The notes beneath the pieces are model-generated. The model had not been told where the DNA came from. It did not search any database and was given only the letters and a program-made list of their open reading frames with translations. Below, one piece after another: positions 44,010 to 53,111 of a stretch of DNA of 64,000 bases (within the stretch, counting starts at the first letter, position 1; each line of letters opens with the position of its first letter). A program made the translations under genes and the position numbers. Source of the stretch: an uncultured Alphaproteobacteria bacterium (lineage in GTDB: Bacteria > Pseudomonadota > Alphaproteobacteria > UBA7985); NCBI GenBank assembly GCA_905479265.1, contig CAJQLX010000022.1:1-64000 (forward strand), read 5' to 3'.

Positions 44010-44044
44010 GAGCAGGGTCGGCGAGTACCGTTCTGGCCCTGCTC
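44010..44044 (+). terminator. Stem-loop after ilvD, without a T-run
   Basis: GAGCAGGG and CCCTGCTC pair perfectly (8 bp, with a further possible pair) around a ~19-base loop, between ilvD and the next gene whose start is 9 bases later. No T-run, so it may be a translation-linked or processing hairpin and not a true terminator. Confidence 0.45.
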
Positions 44045-44052
44045 AATCAGAT

Positions 44053-44550
44053 ATGAAACAAATCCTGAAATCCCTGTTCGGCTCTAAACGCCAACAGGGT
44101 TCTGAAATGGGCGCGGTCTTTGCAGACATCGCCACAACGATCCGCGACGAAGACGAGCCTTTTACCGAAGGCGAAGACGCGGACGCTGAGGAAGTCGAAA
44201 CCTACGCCCCTTTTTTGCTCGAAACCACCGAGACAGAAGACGGCACGCTGTCCTATCGCATCACCTCAGACCCGGAAATGCTGGAAAGCGATGGGTACTT
44301 GCAATCGCGTGATGGTCGGGGCGGGGGAACGTCGTGGACGGAGCTTGTGCGCGGGGCTTTGCACCTGTCGGGGCAGGCTGAAGTGCTCAATGATCTGTGC
44401 TTCATGTCCACCGACGAGCAATTTGTCGCTGAAACCCTCAACGCGGGCGATGCGGGGGCTGTGGCTGCTGTGGCTCAGGCCATGCACTGGGATCGCGCAA
44501 TGATGGATGCAGCGCTGGATTGGGCGCAAAAGCAGGGGTTCTGGGTCTAG
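44053..44550 (+). CDS. Small acidic protein with an Imm51-like domain
   Basis: 165 residues, no signal peptide. After a short basic head and an acidic stretch (DEDEPFTEGEDADAEE), residues ~65-160 follow the pattern seen in Imm51-type immunity proteins: PFLLETTETEDGTLSYRI, then SDGYLQSRDGRGGGTSWTEL, then EVLNDLCFMSTDEQFVAETL and a final helix. The match is by general outline only. No toxin or secretion gene is adjacent, so a housekeeping role or an orphan immunity gene are both possible. Starts 56 bases after ilvD on the same strand. Confidence 0.6.
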   Translation: MKQILKSLFGSKRQQGSEMGAVFADIATTIRDEDEPFTEGEDADAEEVETYAPFLLETTETEDGTLSYRITSDPEMLESDGYLQSRDGRGGGTSWTELVRGALHLSGQAEVLNDLCFMSTDEQFVAETLNAGDAGAVAAVAQAMHWDRAMMDAALDWAQKQGFWV

Positions 44551-44583
44551 GCCGAGACACCCTGCTTTCTTAACCGCGCGCTT

Positions 44584-46005
44584 TTATAGCCCAGCAATCA
44601 GGCTGTTTGGATCCGCCTTCAACCGGTCATACATTCGTCCGGCGCGCTGCTCGATCGCCTCACACGCGTCGAGCACGAGATCTTCGCGGAACCGCTTGCC
44701 AATGATCTGCACCGAGACAGGCATCCCGTCCGCAAAGTGAGACCCGATGTTCCCTGCCGGCAGGCCGAGGAAGTTCATCGAGTAGACGTAGACCGCCGAG
44801 CCAATCAAATCGAGCATGCCGTCAAGGTCTTCAGCATCGCGGTTCCACGGCTGGGTCGTGACGGGCATGAACGGCGTCAGGACCAGCGGGTATTTCTCCA
44901 AAAACAGCAAATAGTCGCGCACGTGCTTGGACCGCCGCGCCAAGCCCTGCATCAGCTCATCGCCCTGATAGAGGGTGAAGTAGTCGAAATAGCTGTCGAA
45001 AATCCGGTTAACGGACTCGCTGCCATACTCGCGCACAGCAGGGGTTAGGTGCGCCAGTAGATCGCCAAAGAAGCAGCCTTCGGCGTCCTTGATCATCGCG
45101 TCGAAGTTCGGCAATTCGACTTCTTCGAGCACGTAGCCCGCGTCTTTTAGCGCATCAATAGCGGCATCAAGCGCTGCCTCTGTTTCCGTGGACAAACCAC
45201 GTCGGGGCATATAGCGGGTGAAGCCAACCTTCTTGGGGCCGTCGATCGCAGGACCGTCAAACGCAACCGGGGCCATCCACGGATCATGCGGGTTGTAGCG
45301 TGTGAGCGCGCGCATCCCCAGCCGGACATCTTCGACATCGCGGGTGATGACACCCTGCACGGACATCAGCTGGGCCAAGATCGAACGTTCCGCCGGGGCG
45401 GAGGGGTTGTAAGCGGGGGTGCGGCCCAAACCGGGCTTGACGGTTGCCGCGCCAACCGCTGCGGCCGGATAGCGCACGGATCCCGCGATATCGTTGCCGT
45501 GCGCAATCGCGCCCATGCCGCCCATAACAGCAGACGATGCGCCACCGGATGATCCGCCAGAGGTTGCCCAGTCGTTCCACGGGTTAAACGTGCGACCATG
45601 CAGATCGTTTACCGTGGTTGCACGCATGGAGAATTCCGGGGTGTTGGTCCGGCCAATAATCACCGCGCCAGCAGCCTCAAGGTTCTGCACAACCGGCGCA
45701 TCACCCGGCGAGATCAAGTCCTTGAACGCTTCGACACCGTTTGTGTTCGCCCAGCCTTTCTGGTCGATGTTGACCTTAACCGTCACGGGAACGCCATGCA
45801 TCTCACCGCGTCCGTCTTTCTGCGCATCCAGCGCTTTTGCGCGCTCCAGTGCTGGTTCACTGAGGTCTTGCACGACAGCATTCAGCGTCGGGTTTGTGAC
45901 GTGCATCCTGTCGATGCTGGCTTGCGCTGCATCAACACAGGAAATGTCGCCCTTGCGGATCAACGCAGCAGTTTCGGTTCCAGAAAGTTCCCAAAGTTCA
46001 GTCAC
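44584..46005 (-). CDS. Amidase-signature family hydrolase
   Basis: 473 residues with the Ser-cisSer-Lys triad: Lys in VTVKVNIDQKG (~75), cis-Ser in TSGGSSGGASSA (~150) and nucleophile Ser in GNDIAGSVRYPAA (~175). The family also includes GatA, but the flanking sequence (VLTPFMPVTTQPWNRDAEDL) and the absence of gatB/gatC argue for a stand-alone amidase. Substrate unknown. GTG start at 46005. Convergent with the Imm51-like gene. Confidence 0.9.
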   Translation of the reverse strand: MTELWELSGTETAALIRKGDISCVDAAQASIDRMHVTNPTLNAVVQDLSEPALERAKALDAQKDGRGEMHGVPVTVKVNIDQKGWANTNGVEAFKDLISPGDAPVVQNLEAAGAVIIGRTNTPEFSMRATTVNDLHGRTFNPWNDWATSGGSSGGASSAVMGGMGAIAHGNDIAGSVRYPAAAVGAATVKPGLGRTPAYNPSAPAERSILAQLMSVQGVITRDVEDVRLGMRALTRYNPHDPWMAPVAFDGPAIDGPKKVGFTRYMPRRGLSTETEAALDAAIDALKDAGYVLEEVELPNFDAMIKDAEGCFFGDLLAHLTPAVREYGSESVNRIFDSYFDYFTLYQGDELMQGLARRSKHVRDYLLFLEKYPLVLTPFMPVTTQPWNRDAEDLDGMLDLIGSAVYVYSMNFLGLPAGNIGSHFADGMPVSVQIIGKRFREDLVLDACEAIEQRAGRMYDRLKADPNSLIAGL

Positions 46006-46095
46006 GGTATCGGCCTCCCACCATCGTTACTTGGGGTAGCAAATCACAGAAACTGTTGGGAGTCTTGGGGCTAAAAGCTGGGGATACCGCTTTGG

Positions 46096-46866
46096 TTAGG
46101 AAAACTCGGCCCAAACCGGCGTGTGGTCTGAGGCTTTTTCCTTGGGTCGAGGCGTGCGGTCGATGCCGGCGTTCACCAATCGGTCCGCAGCTTGCGGCGA
46201 GGCAAGGATGAAATCGATCCGCCAGCCGTGGTCCTTGTCATAGGCTCCGCGTTGATAATCCCAGTAAGAAAACTGGCCGGGTCGTTCTTCGAATACCCGA
46301 AACGTGTCGGTCAAACCCATGTTGAGCAGGGTGTAGAGACGGTCCTTGCTCTCTGGTCGCCCGAGGGCGTCGTCTTTCATCGCCGTTGGGCTGTAAACGT
46401 CGGCATCGGTTGGAATGACGTTGTAGTCACCGCACAGCACAAAGGGCTGCTCCGTCGCCAGCAGACTTTCCGCATGGCGGATCAGTCGGTCCATCCAGCT
46501 GAGTTTGTAATCAAACTTTGGCCCCGGTGCCGGGTTGCCGTTGGGCAGGTACAGGCCGCCGACGATGAAGCCGTCGCGGGTCTCGACCTCAATATAACGG
46601 GCGTGATCGTCCTCGTCGTCACCGGGCAGGGCGCGCAAGCGGGTTTCGACCGGTTCCCGAGACAGGATCGCCACGCCATTGTAGCTCTTTTGGCCAACGA
46701 TGGTTGCGTGATAGCCAGCGGCTTCGAGGTCGGCGAAGGGGAAGTTTTCGTCCTGCGCTTTGATTTCTTGCAAGCACACAATGTCAGGCTTAAACGCGTC
46801 CAGCCACTCAGTGACGTTCGCGAGCCGGGCACGGACGGAATTTACGTTAAAGCTGGCAACCTTCAC
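46096..46866 (-). CDS. xthA: Exodeoxyribonuclease III
   Basis: AP endonuclease and 3'-5' exonuclease of base-excision repair. From GTG at 46866 it has ~256 aa; the track start would overlap erpA. Marks of the exonuclease III/AP endonuclease fold: VASFNVNSVRARL, CLQEIKAQDENFP with the metal Glu, NGVAILSREP, VLCGDYNVIPTDADVY, GWRIDFILAS and SDHTPVWAEF with catalytic Asp-His. Five bases separate it from erpA upstream, so the two are co-transcribed. Confidence 0.94.
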   Translation of the reverse strand: MKVASFNVNSVRARLANVTEWLDAFKPDIVCLQEIKAQDENFPFADLEAAGYHATIVGQKSYNGVAILSREPVETRLRALPGDDEDDHARYIEVETRDGFIVGGLYLPNGNPAPGPKFDYKLSWMDRLIRHAESLLATEQPFVLCGDYNVIPTDADVYSPTAMKDDALGRPESKDRLYTLLNMGLTDTFRVFEERPGQFSYWDYQRGAYDKDHGWRIDFILASPQAADRLVNAGIDRTPRPKEKASDHTPVWAEFS

Positions 46867-46870
46867 GTGA

Positions 46871-47227
46871 TCAGAACACGCTGAAAGACGTGCCGCAGCC
46901 GCACGAGGCCGTTGCGTTTGGATTGTTGATCTTGAACGCCGCGCCAATCAGCTCGTCCACAAAATCAACTTCCGCGCCTTCCATGAACTCCATGGACGTT
47001 TCATCGACCAGCAGTTTAACGCCATCGGTTTCGAAGATGCTGTCGTCTGTCTTCACAGCTTCGTCAAAGTCGATTTTGTATTGAAAGCCGGAGCACCCGC
47101 CCCCCAACACCGACACACGCAGATGCAAGGCGGCGTTCCCCTCCATCTCGCGCAAAGTCTTGACACGAGCGGCGGCAGAAGCGGTTAGGATGACAGTCGA
47201 GCTGTCTTCTGGTCTATCCAAAGGCAT
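46871..47227 (-). CDS. erpA: A-type iron-sulfur carrier ErpA
   Basis: 118 residues with the three cysteine ligands of A-type carriers: GGGCSGFQY and the C-terminal ASCGCGTSFSV. The LLVDETSMEFMEGAEVDF and NNPNATASCGCG context resembles ErpA more than SufA. It transfers [4Fe-4S] or [2Fe-2S] clusters to apoenzymes. Co-transcribed with xthA and divergent from dgt, as in many alphaproteobacteria. A second A-type protein, sufA, closes the SUF operon. Confidence 0.93.
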   Translation of the reverse strand: MPLDRPEDSSTVILTASAAARVKTLREMEGNAALHLRVSVLGGGCSGFQYKIDFDEAVKTDDSIFETDGVKLLVDETSMEFMEGAEVDFVDELIGAAFKINNPNATASCGCGTSFSVF

Positions 47228-47294
47228 AGATTGAGAGTAGGGAGTGCCTGCGCATCCTTCAAGAGAGAACTCCGCCGATTGGGGTCAAAATGTC

Positions 47295-48461
47295 ATGTCC
47301 ACCCTCGCTTCTTACGCCATAAACCCTACAAAGACCCGTGGACGGGCACATTTAGAGCCGGGAAGTGACGGCGGAGAGCGGTTGCCGCACCAGCGCGATC
47401 GCGACCGAATCATTCACAGCCGAGCGTTTCGCAAGCTGCTTTACAAAACCCAAGTCTTTGTCAGCGATGAAAACGACACGCTGCGAACGCGCCTGACGCA
47501 CTCGATGGAAGTCGCGCAAATCACCCGTGATATGTGCCGGGCGCTTTCGCTGAACGAAGACTTGGGCGAAACCGTTGCGCTGGCTCACGATCTGGGCCAC
47601 AGCCCCTTTGGCCATGCGGGCGAAGATGCGCTGTCGGATTGCTTGCATCAACGGGGCTTGCCGTCGTTCAATCACAACCTGCATACGGCCAAGATCGTCA
47701 CGGTGCTTGAGCGTCGCTATGCCGCTTATGACGGACTGAACTTGTGTTGGGAAACGCTGGAGGGCATCGCCAAGCACAATGGCCCCGTTCACGGTGATTT
47801 GGCCGCAGATATGGAACGCCTGTTTGCTGGCTTTGATCTTGAGCTGCACACCCACGCCTCAGCCGAGGCACAGGTTGCCGCGCTGTCGGATGATATCGCC
47901 TACAACACGCATGACGTTGACGACGGCTTGCGTGCCGGTTTGCTGGACTTTGCCGCGTTGGCCGATGTTGCGTTGCCCGCTCGGGCGCTTCGGGACATTG
48001 ACGCGACTTTTCCGGGCCTGCCTGCAGACAAGCGCGCTTTTGAAGTCGCACGGCGGATGATTTCCGAGCTGATCGGTGACGTGCTGTCGAACAGCCGGGG
48101 TTTGCTGGCTGCGTTCGCGGGGCGGGGACCGGAAGACATTCGCGCGCATGAGACGCACGTTATCGCGTTCTCTCCGGCGATGTACGAAGATCTGCAGGAA
48201 CTGCGCGCCTTTCTGTTTACCAATCTCTACCGCCACCCACAGGTGAATCGCCGCCGTCATAAGACGACAAAGATCATTCGCGACCTCTTCGACCTTTACG
48301 ACGCTCGCCCTGATCTGCTGTTGAGCGAGAAGGGTATGGCAGAGGCGATGGATGACCCTGTTGTCCGAGCTGGCATCGTCACCGACACTATTGCATCCAT
48401 GACTGATAAATCGGCAATCGAAGAGCATCGGCGCCAGTTCGATCTCTATGCCATCGACTGA
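47295..48461 (+). CDS. dgt: dGTPase-like HD-domain triphosphohydrolase
   Basis: 388 residues from ATG at 47295, where the usual family N-terminus begins (YAINPTKTRGRAHLEP), rather than the GTG at 47244. HD motif RLTHSMEVAQ and AHDLGHSPFGHAGED give the metal ligands; RDRIIHSRAFRKLLYKTQVFV is the family signature. The type is the deoxyguanosinetriphosphate triphosphohydrolase-like group (cd00077/TIGR01353), which removes triphosphate from dNTPs. argS follows after 24 bases. Confidence 0.92.
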   Translation: MSTLASYAINPTKTRGRAHLEPGSDGGERLPHQRDRDRIIHSRAFRKLLYKTQVFVSDENDTLRTRLTHSMEVAQITRDMCRALSLNEDLGETVALAHDLGHSPFGHAGEDALSDCLHQRGLPSFNHNLHTAKIVTVLERRYAAYDGLNLCWETLEGIAKHNGPVHGDLAADMERLFAGFDLELHTHASAEAQVAALSDDIAYNTHDVDDGLRAGLLDFAALADVALPARALRDIDATFPGLPADKRAFEVARRMISELIGDVLSNSRGLLAAFAGRGPEDIRAHETHVIAFSPAMYEDLQELRAFLFTNLYRHPQVNRRRHKTTKIIRDLFDLYDARPDLLLSEKGMAEAMDDPVVRAGIVTDTIASMTDKSAIEEHRRQFDLYAID

Positions 48462-48485
48462 CCCCCACCAAAGGCCACGCTTTCC

Positions 48486-50255
48486 ATGAATCTGTTTGCC
48501 AACCTCGAAATCCGGTTGAAAGCCCACCTCGCTTCTATGGTCGCCGATGGCCGCTTGCCCGATGGACTGCCGATTGACCGCATTACGGTGGAGCCGCCGC
48601 GCGATGCGAGCCACGGTGATTTCGCAACGAACGCCGCGATGGTGTTGGCAAAACCGGCGAAGACCAACCCTCGCGCGCTGGCGGAAGAGTTGGTGGCCGA
48701 GATTGCTGGCTGGGCGGAAATTGATACAGCCGAGATTGCAGGGCCGGGCTTCATCAACATGCGCGCTAAAGACGAAGCATGGCATGGGCTGCTCAAGGGC
48801 ATTTTGACCGATGGGGACGGCTTCGGAAGCTCTGACTTGGGGCAGGGCAATCCGGTGAATGTCGAGTACGTTTCGGCCAACCCCACTGGCCCTTTGCACC
48901 TGGGCCACGCACGCGGCGCGGTTGTGGGTGATGTCATGGCGGCGTTGCTGGCCAAAGTCGGCTTTGGCGTCACGCGGGAATACTACATCAACGACGCAGG
49001 CGCGCAGGTAGACGTTCTGGGCCGGACCGCTTTTGCCCGTTATCGCGAAGTGCTGGGCGAGACCATCACGCTGGAGGATGGCCAATACCCCGGCGAATAC
49101 ATGATCGACATCGCGCAAGCCCTTGCGGACCGGGATGGCGACAAATGGTTGACCGCCAACGAAGACGAGTGGCTGCCTGAGTTCCGCGCCTTTGCGATTG
49201 ACTACAACATGAACGAAGTGCGCAGCACGCTGGCGCTGATGGACATCGACCAGCTCTATGTCAGCGAGCGCAGCATTGTCGATACGGGCGGGGTCGAGCG
49301 CGCGATTGGCAAGCTGACCGATCTGGGTTTGATGTATTGGGGCGTTCTTGAGCCACCAAAGGGCAAGAAGCCGGATGATTGGGAAGAGCGCGAGCAGCTG
49401 CTGTTCCGCTCGACCGCCTTTGGCGACGACGTGGATCGCCCGCTGAAGAAGTCCGACGGCTCCTACACCTATTTCGCCAACGACATCGCCTATCATTACG
49501 ACAAGCACATGCGTGGCTTTGCAGAGCAGATTGACGTCTGGGGTGAAGATCACAAGGGCTACATCAAGCGGATGCAAGCCGCTGTCGCGGGCGTGACCGA
49601 CAAGCAGGCCGCGCTAGAGATCATCATTTGTAACATTGTAAAGGTGTTCAAAAACGGTGAGCCGGTGAAGCTGTCCAAGCGCGCCGGTAACATCGTCACC
49701 TTGGAAAGTATGGTCCGCGAGATTGGCGCTTCAGCGCTGCGGTTCATCATGCTGACGCGGCGCAACAATGAAGTGCTGGAGTTCGATATCGCGGAAGTAA
49801 CATCCGCCACCAAAGATAATCCCGTCTTTTATGTCCAATATGCACATGCACGTATTTCCAGTGCTTTACGGAAAGCAGTTGAGGTCTTTACGGATTCGCG
49901 AATCGATGATAAATCTTTATGCGATGCTGAATTTGCTCACCTGCGGACACGCGAAGAACAGCGACTTATATCGGTCGTTGCGCAGTTCCCTCGTATTGTA
50001 GAGAGCGCTGCTCTCGCTCGGGAACCTCATCGTGTGGCGTTTTATTTGAGTGACCTTGCCGGAGCCATTCATGGGCTTTGGGCTGCAGGGAATGTAGATC
50101 CAGCGCAAAGAATTGTTGTCGACGACGATCTGCCGCTCACGCAAGCTCGCCTTGCGCTTATTAGAGCGGCTCAGATTACATTAGCGACCGGGTTGCGTCT
50201 TTTGGGCGTAGTGCCGGTTCAGGAGCTGCGCCGTAATGAGCAAGAGCTATTTTGA
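48486..50255 (+). CDS. argS: Arginyl-tRNA synthetase
   Basis: Class I synthetase of 589 aa. HIGH motif in NPTGPLHLGHARGAVV (~135), KMSK-like KLSKRAGNIV (~397), and an N-terminal additional domain starting MNLFANLEIRLKAHL. The last ~450 bases (from about 49,800) use codons unlike the first part: ATA, TTA and CGT/CTT with AT-ending codons appear and a local 120-base GC count drops to ~42 percent, against ~56 percent just upstream. The next gene, a SPOR protein, starts 20 bases inside its 3' end. Confidence 0.97.
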   Translation: MNLFANLEIRLKAHLASMVADGRLPDGLPIDRITVEPPRDASHGDFATNAAMVLAKPAKTNPRALAEELVAEIAGWAEIDTAEIAGPGFINMRAKDEAWHGLLKGILTDGDGFGSSDLGQGNPVNVEYVSANPTGPLHLGHARGAVVGDVMAALLAKVGFGVTREYYINDAGAQVDVLGRTAFARYREVLGETITLEDGQYPGEYMIDIAQALADRDGDKWLTANEDEWLPEFRAFAIDYNMNEVRSTLALMDIDQLYVSERSIVDTGGVERAIGKLTDLGLMYWGVLEPPKGKKPDDWEEREQLLFRSTAFGDDVDRPLKKSDGSYTYFANDIAYHYDKHMRGFAEQIDVWGEDHKGYIKRMQAAVAGVTDKQAALEIIICNIVKVFKNGEPVKLSKRAGNIVTLESMVREIGASALRFIMLTRRNNEVLEFDIAEVTSATKDNPVFYVQYAHARISSALRKAVEVFTDSRIDDKSLCDAEFAHLRTREEQRLISVVAQFPRIVESAALAREPHRVAFYLSDLAGAIHGLWAAGNVDPAQRIVVDDDLPLTQARLALIRAAQITLATGLRLLGVVPVQELRRNEQELF

Positions 50256-52170
50256 ACGCCGTATTTTTGGTGAAGGTGATAACGCCGACGCCAATCAGGA
50301 AAACGCCCCAACGCTGGGGTCGTTGAAATCCGAAAATCTGACTGCGCCCTCGCAGCCGTATCGCTTTGGTGCGAGCCGAAAAGGCATTCGCCCTGCGATC
50401 ACAGCGCCGGAGCCTGAACAGGCTCAGGTCCAGCCAGAATTCGAACAGCCGGGTTTTGGCTGGGAAGCATCCAACGAATTACGCAGTCGCTTAGGCATGA
50501 CCGCAGAAGCGCCGATGGAAGAAACGGCTGCGCCCGTTTGGGACGCGCAGACCGCAGCGCCAGAAGAAATCCAACAGCATGTCGCGGAACAAGAGCGTCT
50601 GATGGACGACTTAACCGGCTACCAGAGCAGCGAAGAGCCTTATCCGCTCGGCGCGCCACAGCCGTCGCTGGCGACCGAGCCGGACGAGCCGTCTTTTGGC
50701 TTCCACGGTGGTCGTGACTTCGACGAACCGCAGCATACGCCGCCCAGCACGCCGTCTTTCCAAGCTGCGCCTGTCGCGACAACAGCAACCCATGCTGTCA
50801 GCCCAGCTGCTGCGCCGCAAAGTGCGGTGACAGAGCCTCGCATGGCTTCTGCTTCTGCCATCCGTGCGGGTGAGCGAGTGAACCTCAGCGATCAGCGCGC
50901 CGGTCCGTCCGTGCAGCCTAATCATTACGTTTCCACCGACGCGCAAGCAGCCGAGCGCCGTCCATCCGGTCCGCTGGGGCCAGCTGGTCGAAAGGCCACG
51001 GCAAATCCCTTGGCCGGTGCTGCGGCATCCCGTGAAACGCAACGGCGCAAGCCTGCGCCAATTCGGACCGAGCGGCGTGGAAATTCTGCTTTGCCATCGC
51101 GACCACCAAAGCGTGATCGCAAAAAGGGTGGCGGCGCGTTCATGTTTATCCGCAATGGCATGATGGCCGTGGTGATGCTGCTCGGGCTTGGGCTGCTCAT
51201 GTCCGTCAGTTACGCCGCGTTTAAAGGCATTGGCCAATCGCAGAATGACGATGCGCTGGTTCTGCTGGCGCCAGAAGGTCCGATCAAATTGCGCCCGGAC
51301 GAAGCCGGCATTGACCCCAATGTTGCCGCCGGACGCTCGTTTGAGACTGATTTATCGGTGCTGACCAACCCACGCGGTGTTCTGGAGCCATCCGACGACC
51401 GCTACGCCAGTGATGCGGGTGACGCGCCAACCATGACGATGAACTTTGGTGGTCAGTCCCTGATTGTTCCGCAAATTGACAGCGCGCGAGCGCCGGTGAC
51501 CCTTGAGCCCATCACAGAAGTTGCCGTGGCAGCGCCGGCGGAAAGTGCGACACCAGCCGCCCTCACGCCTGCTCCAGCAGCTGAAGTGGCACCACTGACA
51601 GCGCCTGCGGATGAAGAGCCTTTGGCCGACGCTTCACCACTGGCAAACGGCTTGATTGACGTGATTCCCAAAACACGCGGCACCGTGCCTTTGACCTATG
51701 AAGGCTTCGCCCGAACCGTTCAGGCAAGCGCTCAGGTGACAACGATGACGCCAACGCTGTTGGCTTCAACGGCGGTGCTGACGCCATCAAACACGGCGTC
51801 TGCGCAAACCGTTCAGTTGACGGGGCAGCGCGGCAGCGTTTCCCAAACAGCGTCCATTGATCCCGCTTCTGGCCTGCCAACCACGCCGCAATCACCGGGT
51901 TTGTCGGGTGCAGCCGTCATTGCGCCCTTTGGCATTCAGCTTGCCTCCCTGCGGACCGAGCAACAGGCAAAAGTGCTTTGGGAGCGGTTGCAGGACAAGT
52001 ATCCATCGCTGCTCGGTGGCCTATCGAGCCGCGTTGTTAAATACGACTCGACCTCTCGTGGGATCTTCTATCGCCTGCAAGCCGGTCCAATGCCGACGAA
52101 AATCACCGCTGTCGATTTCTGTGTGAAGCTTAAGGTCGCCGGTCAGGAATGTTTTTTCGTCCGCGGCTAG
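50236..52170 (+). CDS. SPOR-domain membrane protein
   Basis: 644 residues; ATG preceded by AGGAG, overlapping argS by 20 bases. A cytoplasmic, Pro/Ala/Glu-rich disordered N-terminus (~1-295) leads to one membrane helix (FIRNGMMAVVMLLGLGLLMSVSYAA), then a long periplasmic Ala/Pro/Thr-rich linker and a C-terminal SPOR domain (~565-644: GIQLASLRTEQQAKVLWERLQ...FYRLQAGPM). SPOR domains bind denuded glycan strands at the septum, so a role at division is likely. In related genomes a SPOR gene lies between argS and nagZ; here scpA follows directly. Confidence 0.9.
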   Translation: MSKSYFERRIFGEGDNADANQENAPTLGSLKSENLTAPSQPYRFGASRKGIRPAITAPEPEQAQVQPEFEQPGFGWEASNELRSRLGMTAEAPMEETAAPVWDAQTAAPEEIQQHVAEQERLMDDLTGYQSSEEPYPLGAPQPSLATEPDEPSFGFHGGRDFDEPQHTPPSTPSFQAAPVATTATHAVSPAAAPQSAVTEPRMASASAIRAGERVNLSDQRAGPSVQPNHYVSTDAQAAERRPSGPLGPAGRKATANPLAGAAASRETQRRKPAPIRTERRGNSALPSRPPKRDRKKGGGAFMFIRNGMMAVVMLLGLGLLMSVSYAAFKGIGQSQNDDALVLLAPEGPIKLRPDEAGIDPNVAAGRSFETDLSVLTNPRGVLEPSDDRYASDAGDAPTMTMNFGGQSLIVPQIDSARAPVTLEPITEVAVAAPAESATPAALTPAPAAEVAPLTAPADEEPLADASPLANGLIDVIPKTRGTVPLTYEGFARTVQASAQVTTMTPTLLASTAVLTPSNTASAQTVQLTGQRGSVSQTASIDPASGLPTTPQSPGLSGAAVIAPFGIQLASLRTEQQAKVLWERLQDKYPSLLGGLSSRVVKYDSTSRGIFYRLQAGPMPTKITAVDFCVKLKVAGQECFFVRG

Positions 52171-52268
52171 GGGCTGCGCTGTGAATTTTGGCGTCTAGGC
52201 TGGGGAAGTTTCACTTATCCCCAGCCGCCTGAATTCCCAATTCAAGGGCTTTCGCCTATAGCGGAAGC

Positions 52269-53111
52269 ATGGATAAATCCTCGCATAATGCTGAAAATGA
52301 TCCGGACTTTGAGGACGACGGTGGTGCGCCGCGTTCCAATGGTGGTCTGTTTTTAAAGCTCGAAGGCTATGAGGGGCCGATCGACCTGTTGCTTGATTTG
52401 GCACGGGATCAGAAGGTCGATCTTACTCAGATTTCCATCCTCGCTTTGGTCGATCAGTATTTGCGCTTCATGCATATGGCAAAGAAGCAGCGCTTGGACC
52501 TGGCTGCTGAATACCTCGTAATGGCGGCATGGCTGGTTTATCTGAAATCCAAAATCCTCCTGCCCTCAACGGCGGAAGAAGCGATTGCGGCGGCAGAGTC
52601 TGCTGAGGCGATTGCGTTCCGGTTGCAGCGGCTCGCAGCGATGCAAAAGGCGGCTGAAGAGGTCTTTAACCTGCCGCAACGTGGCGATCAGCGGTTCGAG
52701 CGTGGGCCGGTTTTCAAGATCAAAAACCGGGTTGAAACCCGTCTGGATGTCGAGCTTTACCACCTGCTCCGCGCCTATGCGCTGGTGCAGAATCGCCATA
52801 CGGCGGTGGATCGCGCCGTACGCAAGATCCCGGTTTATTCGCTGGAAGAAGCCGTCAAGAACCTGTCGCGCTTGGTTGGACGGCCCATCCCCAGTTGGCG
52901 CACACTTTCTTCGTTCATGCCGATCAACATCAGCTCCCCCAACAAGCGCCGCTCCGCACGCGCCTCGTTTTTCGCGGCCAGTCTGGAATTGGCCCGCCGG
53001 GGTGAGATTTCGCTGCGGCAAGAGGGTGCGTTTGGTGACATCTACTTGAAAACGCCCGAGGGCCGGGAATTCGACCTTGATGATGCGGGCGAGTGGGAGC
53101 GTGGTGAATGA
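52269..53111 (+). CDS. scpA: Segregation and condensation protein A
   Basis: Kleisin subunit of the SMC-ScpAB condensin. The N-terminal LKLEGYEGPIDLLLDLARDQKVDLTQISILALVDQYL is the hallmark, with YLVMAAWLVYLKSKILLP following; the C-terminal region has a winged-helix-like FFAASLELARRGEISLRQ. 280 aa is typical. It overlaps scpB by four bases (ATGA). smc is not in the window. Confidence 0.95.
   Translation: MDKSSHNAENDPDFEDDGGAPRSNGGLFLKLEGYEGPIDLLLDLARDQKVDLTQISILALVDQYLRFMHMAKKQRLDLAAEYLVMAAWLVYLKSKILLPSTAEEAIAAAESAEAIAFRLQRLAAMQKAAEEVFNLPQRGDQRFERGPVFKIKNRVETRLDVELYHLLRAYALVQNRHTAVDRAVRKIPVYSLEEAVKNLSRLVGRPIPSWRTLSSFMPINISSPNKRRSARASFFAASLELARRGEISLRQEGAFGDIYLKTPEGREFDLDDAGEWERGE

Noticed and set aside
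47859-49577. 572-aa open frame on the minus strand
   Set aside because: Lies wholly over dgt and argS; composition and lack of any motif show a shadow of GC-rich coding sequence on the other strand.
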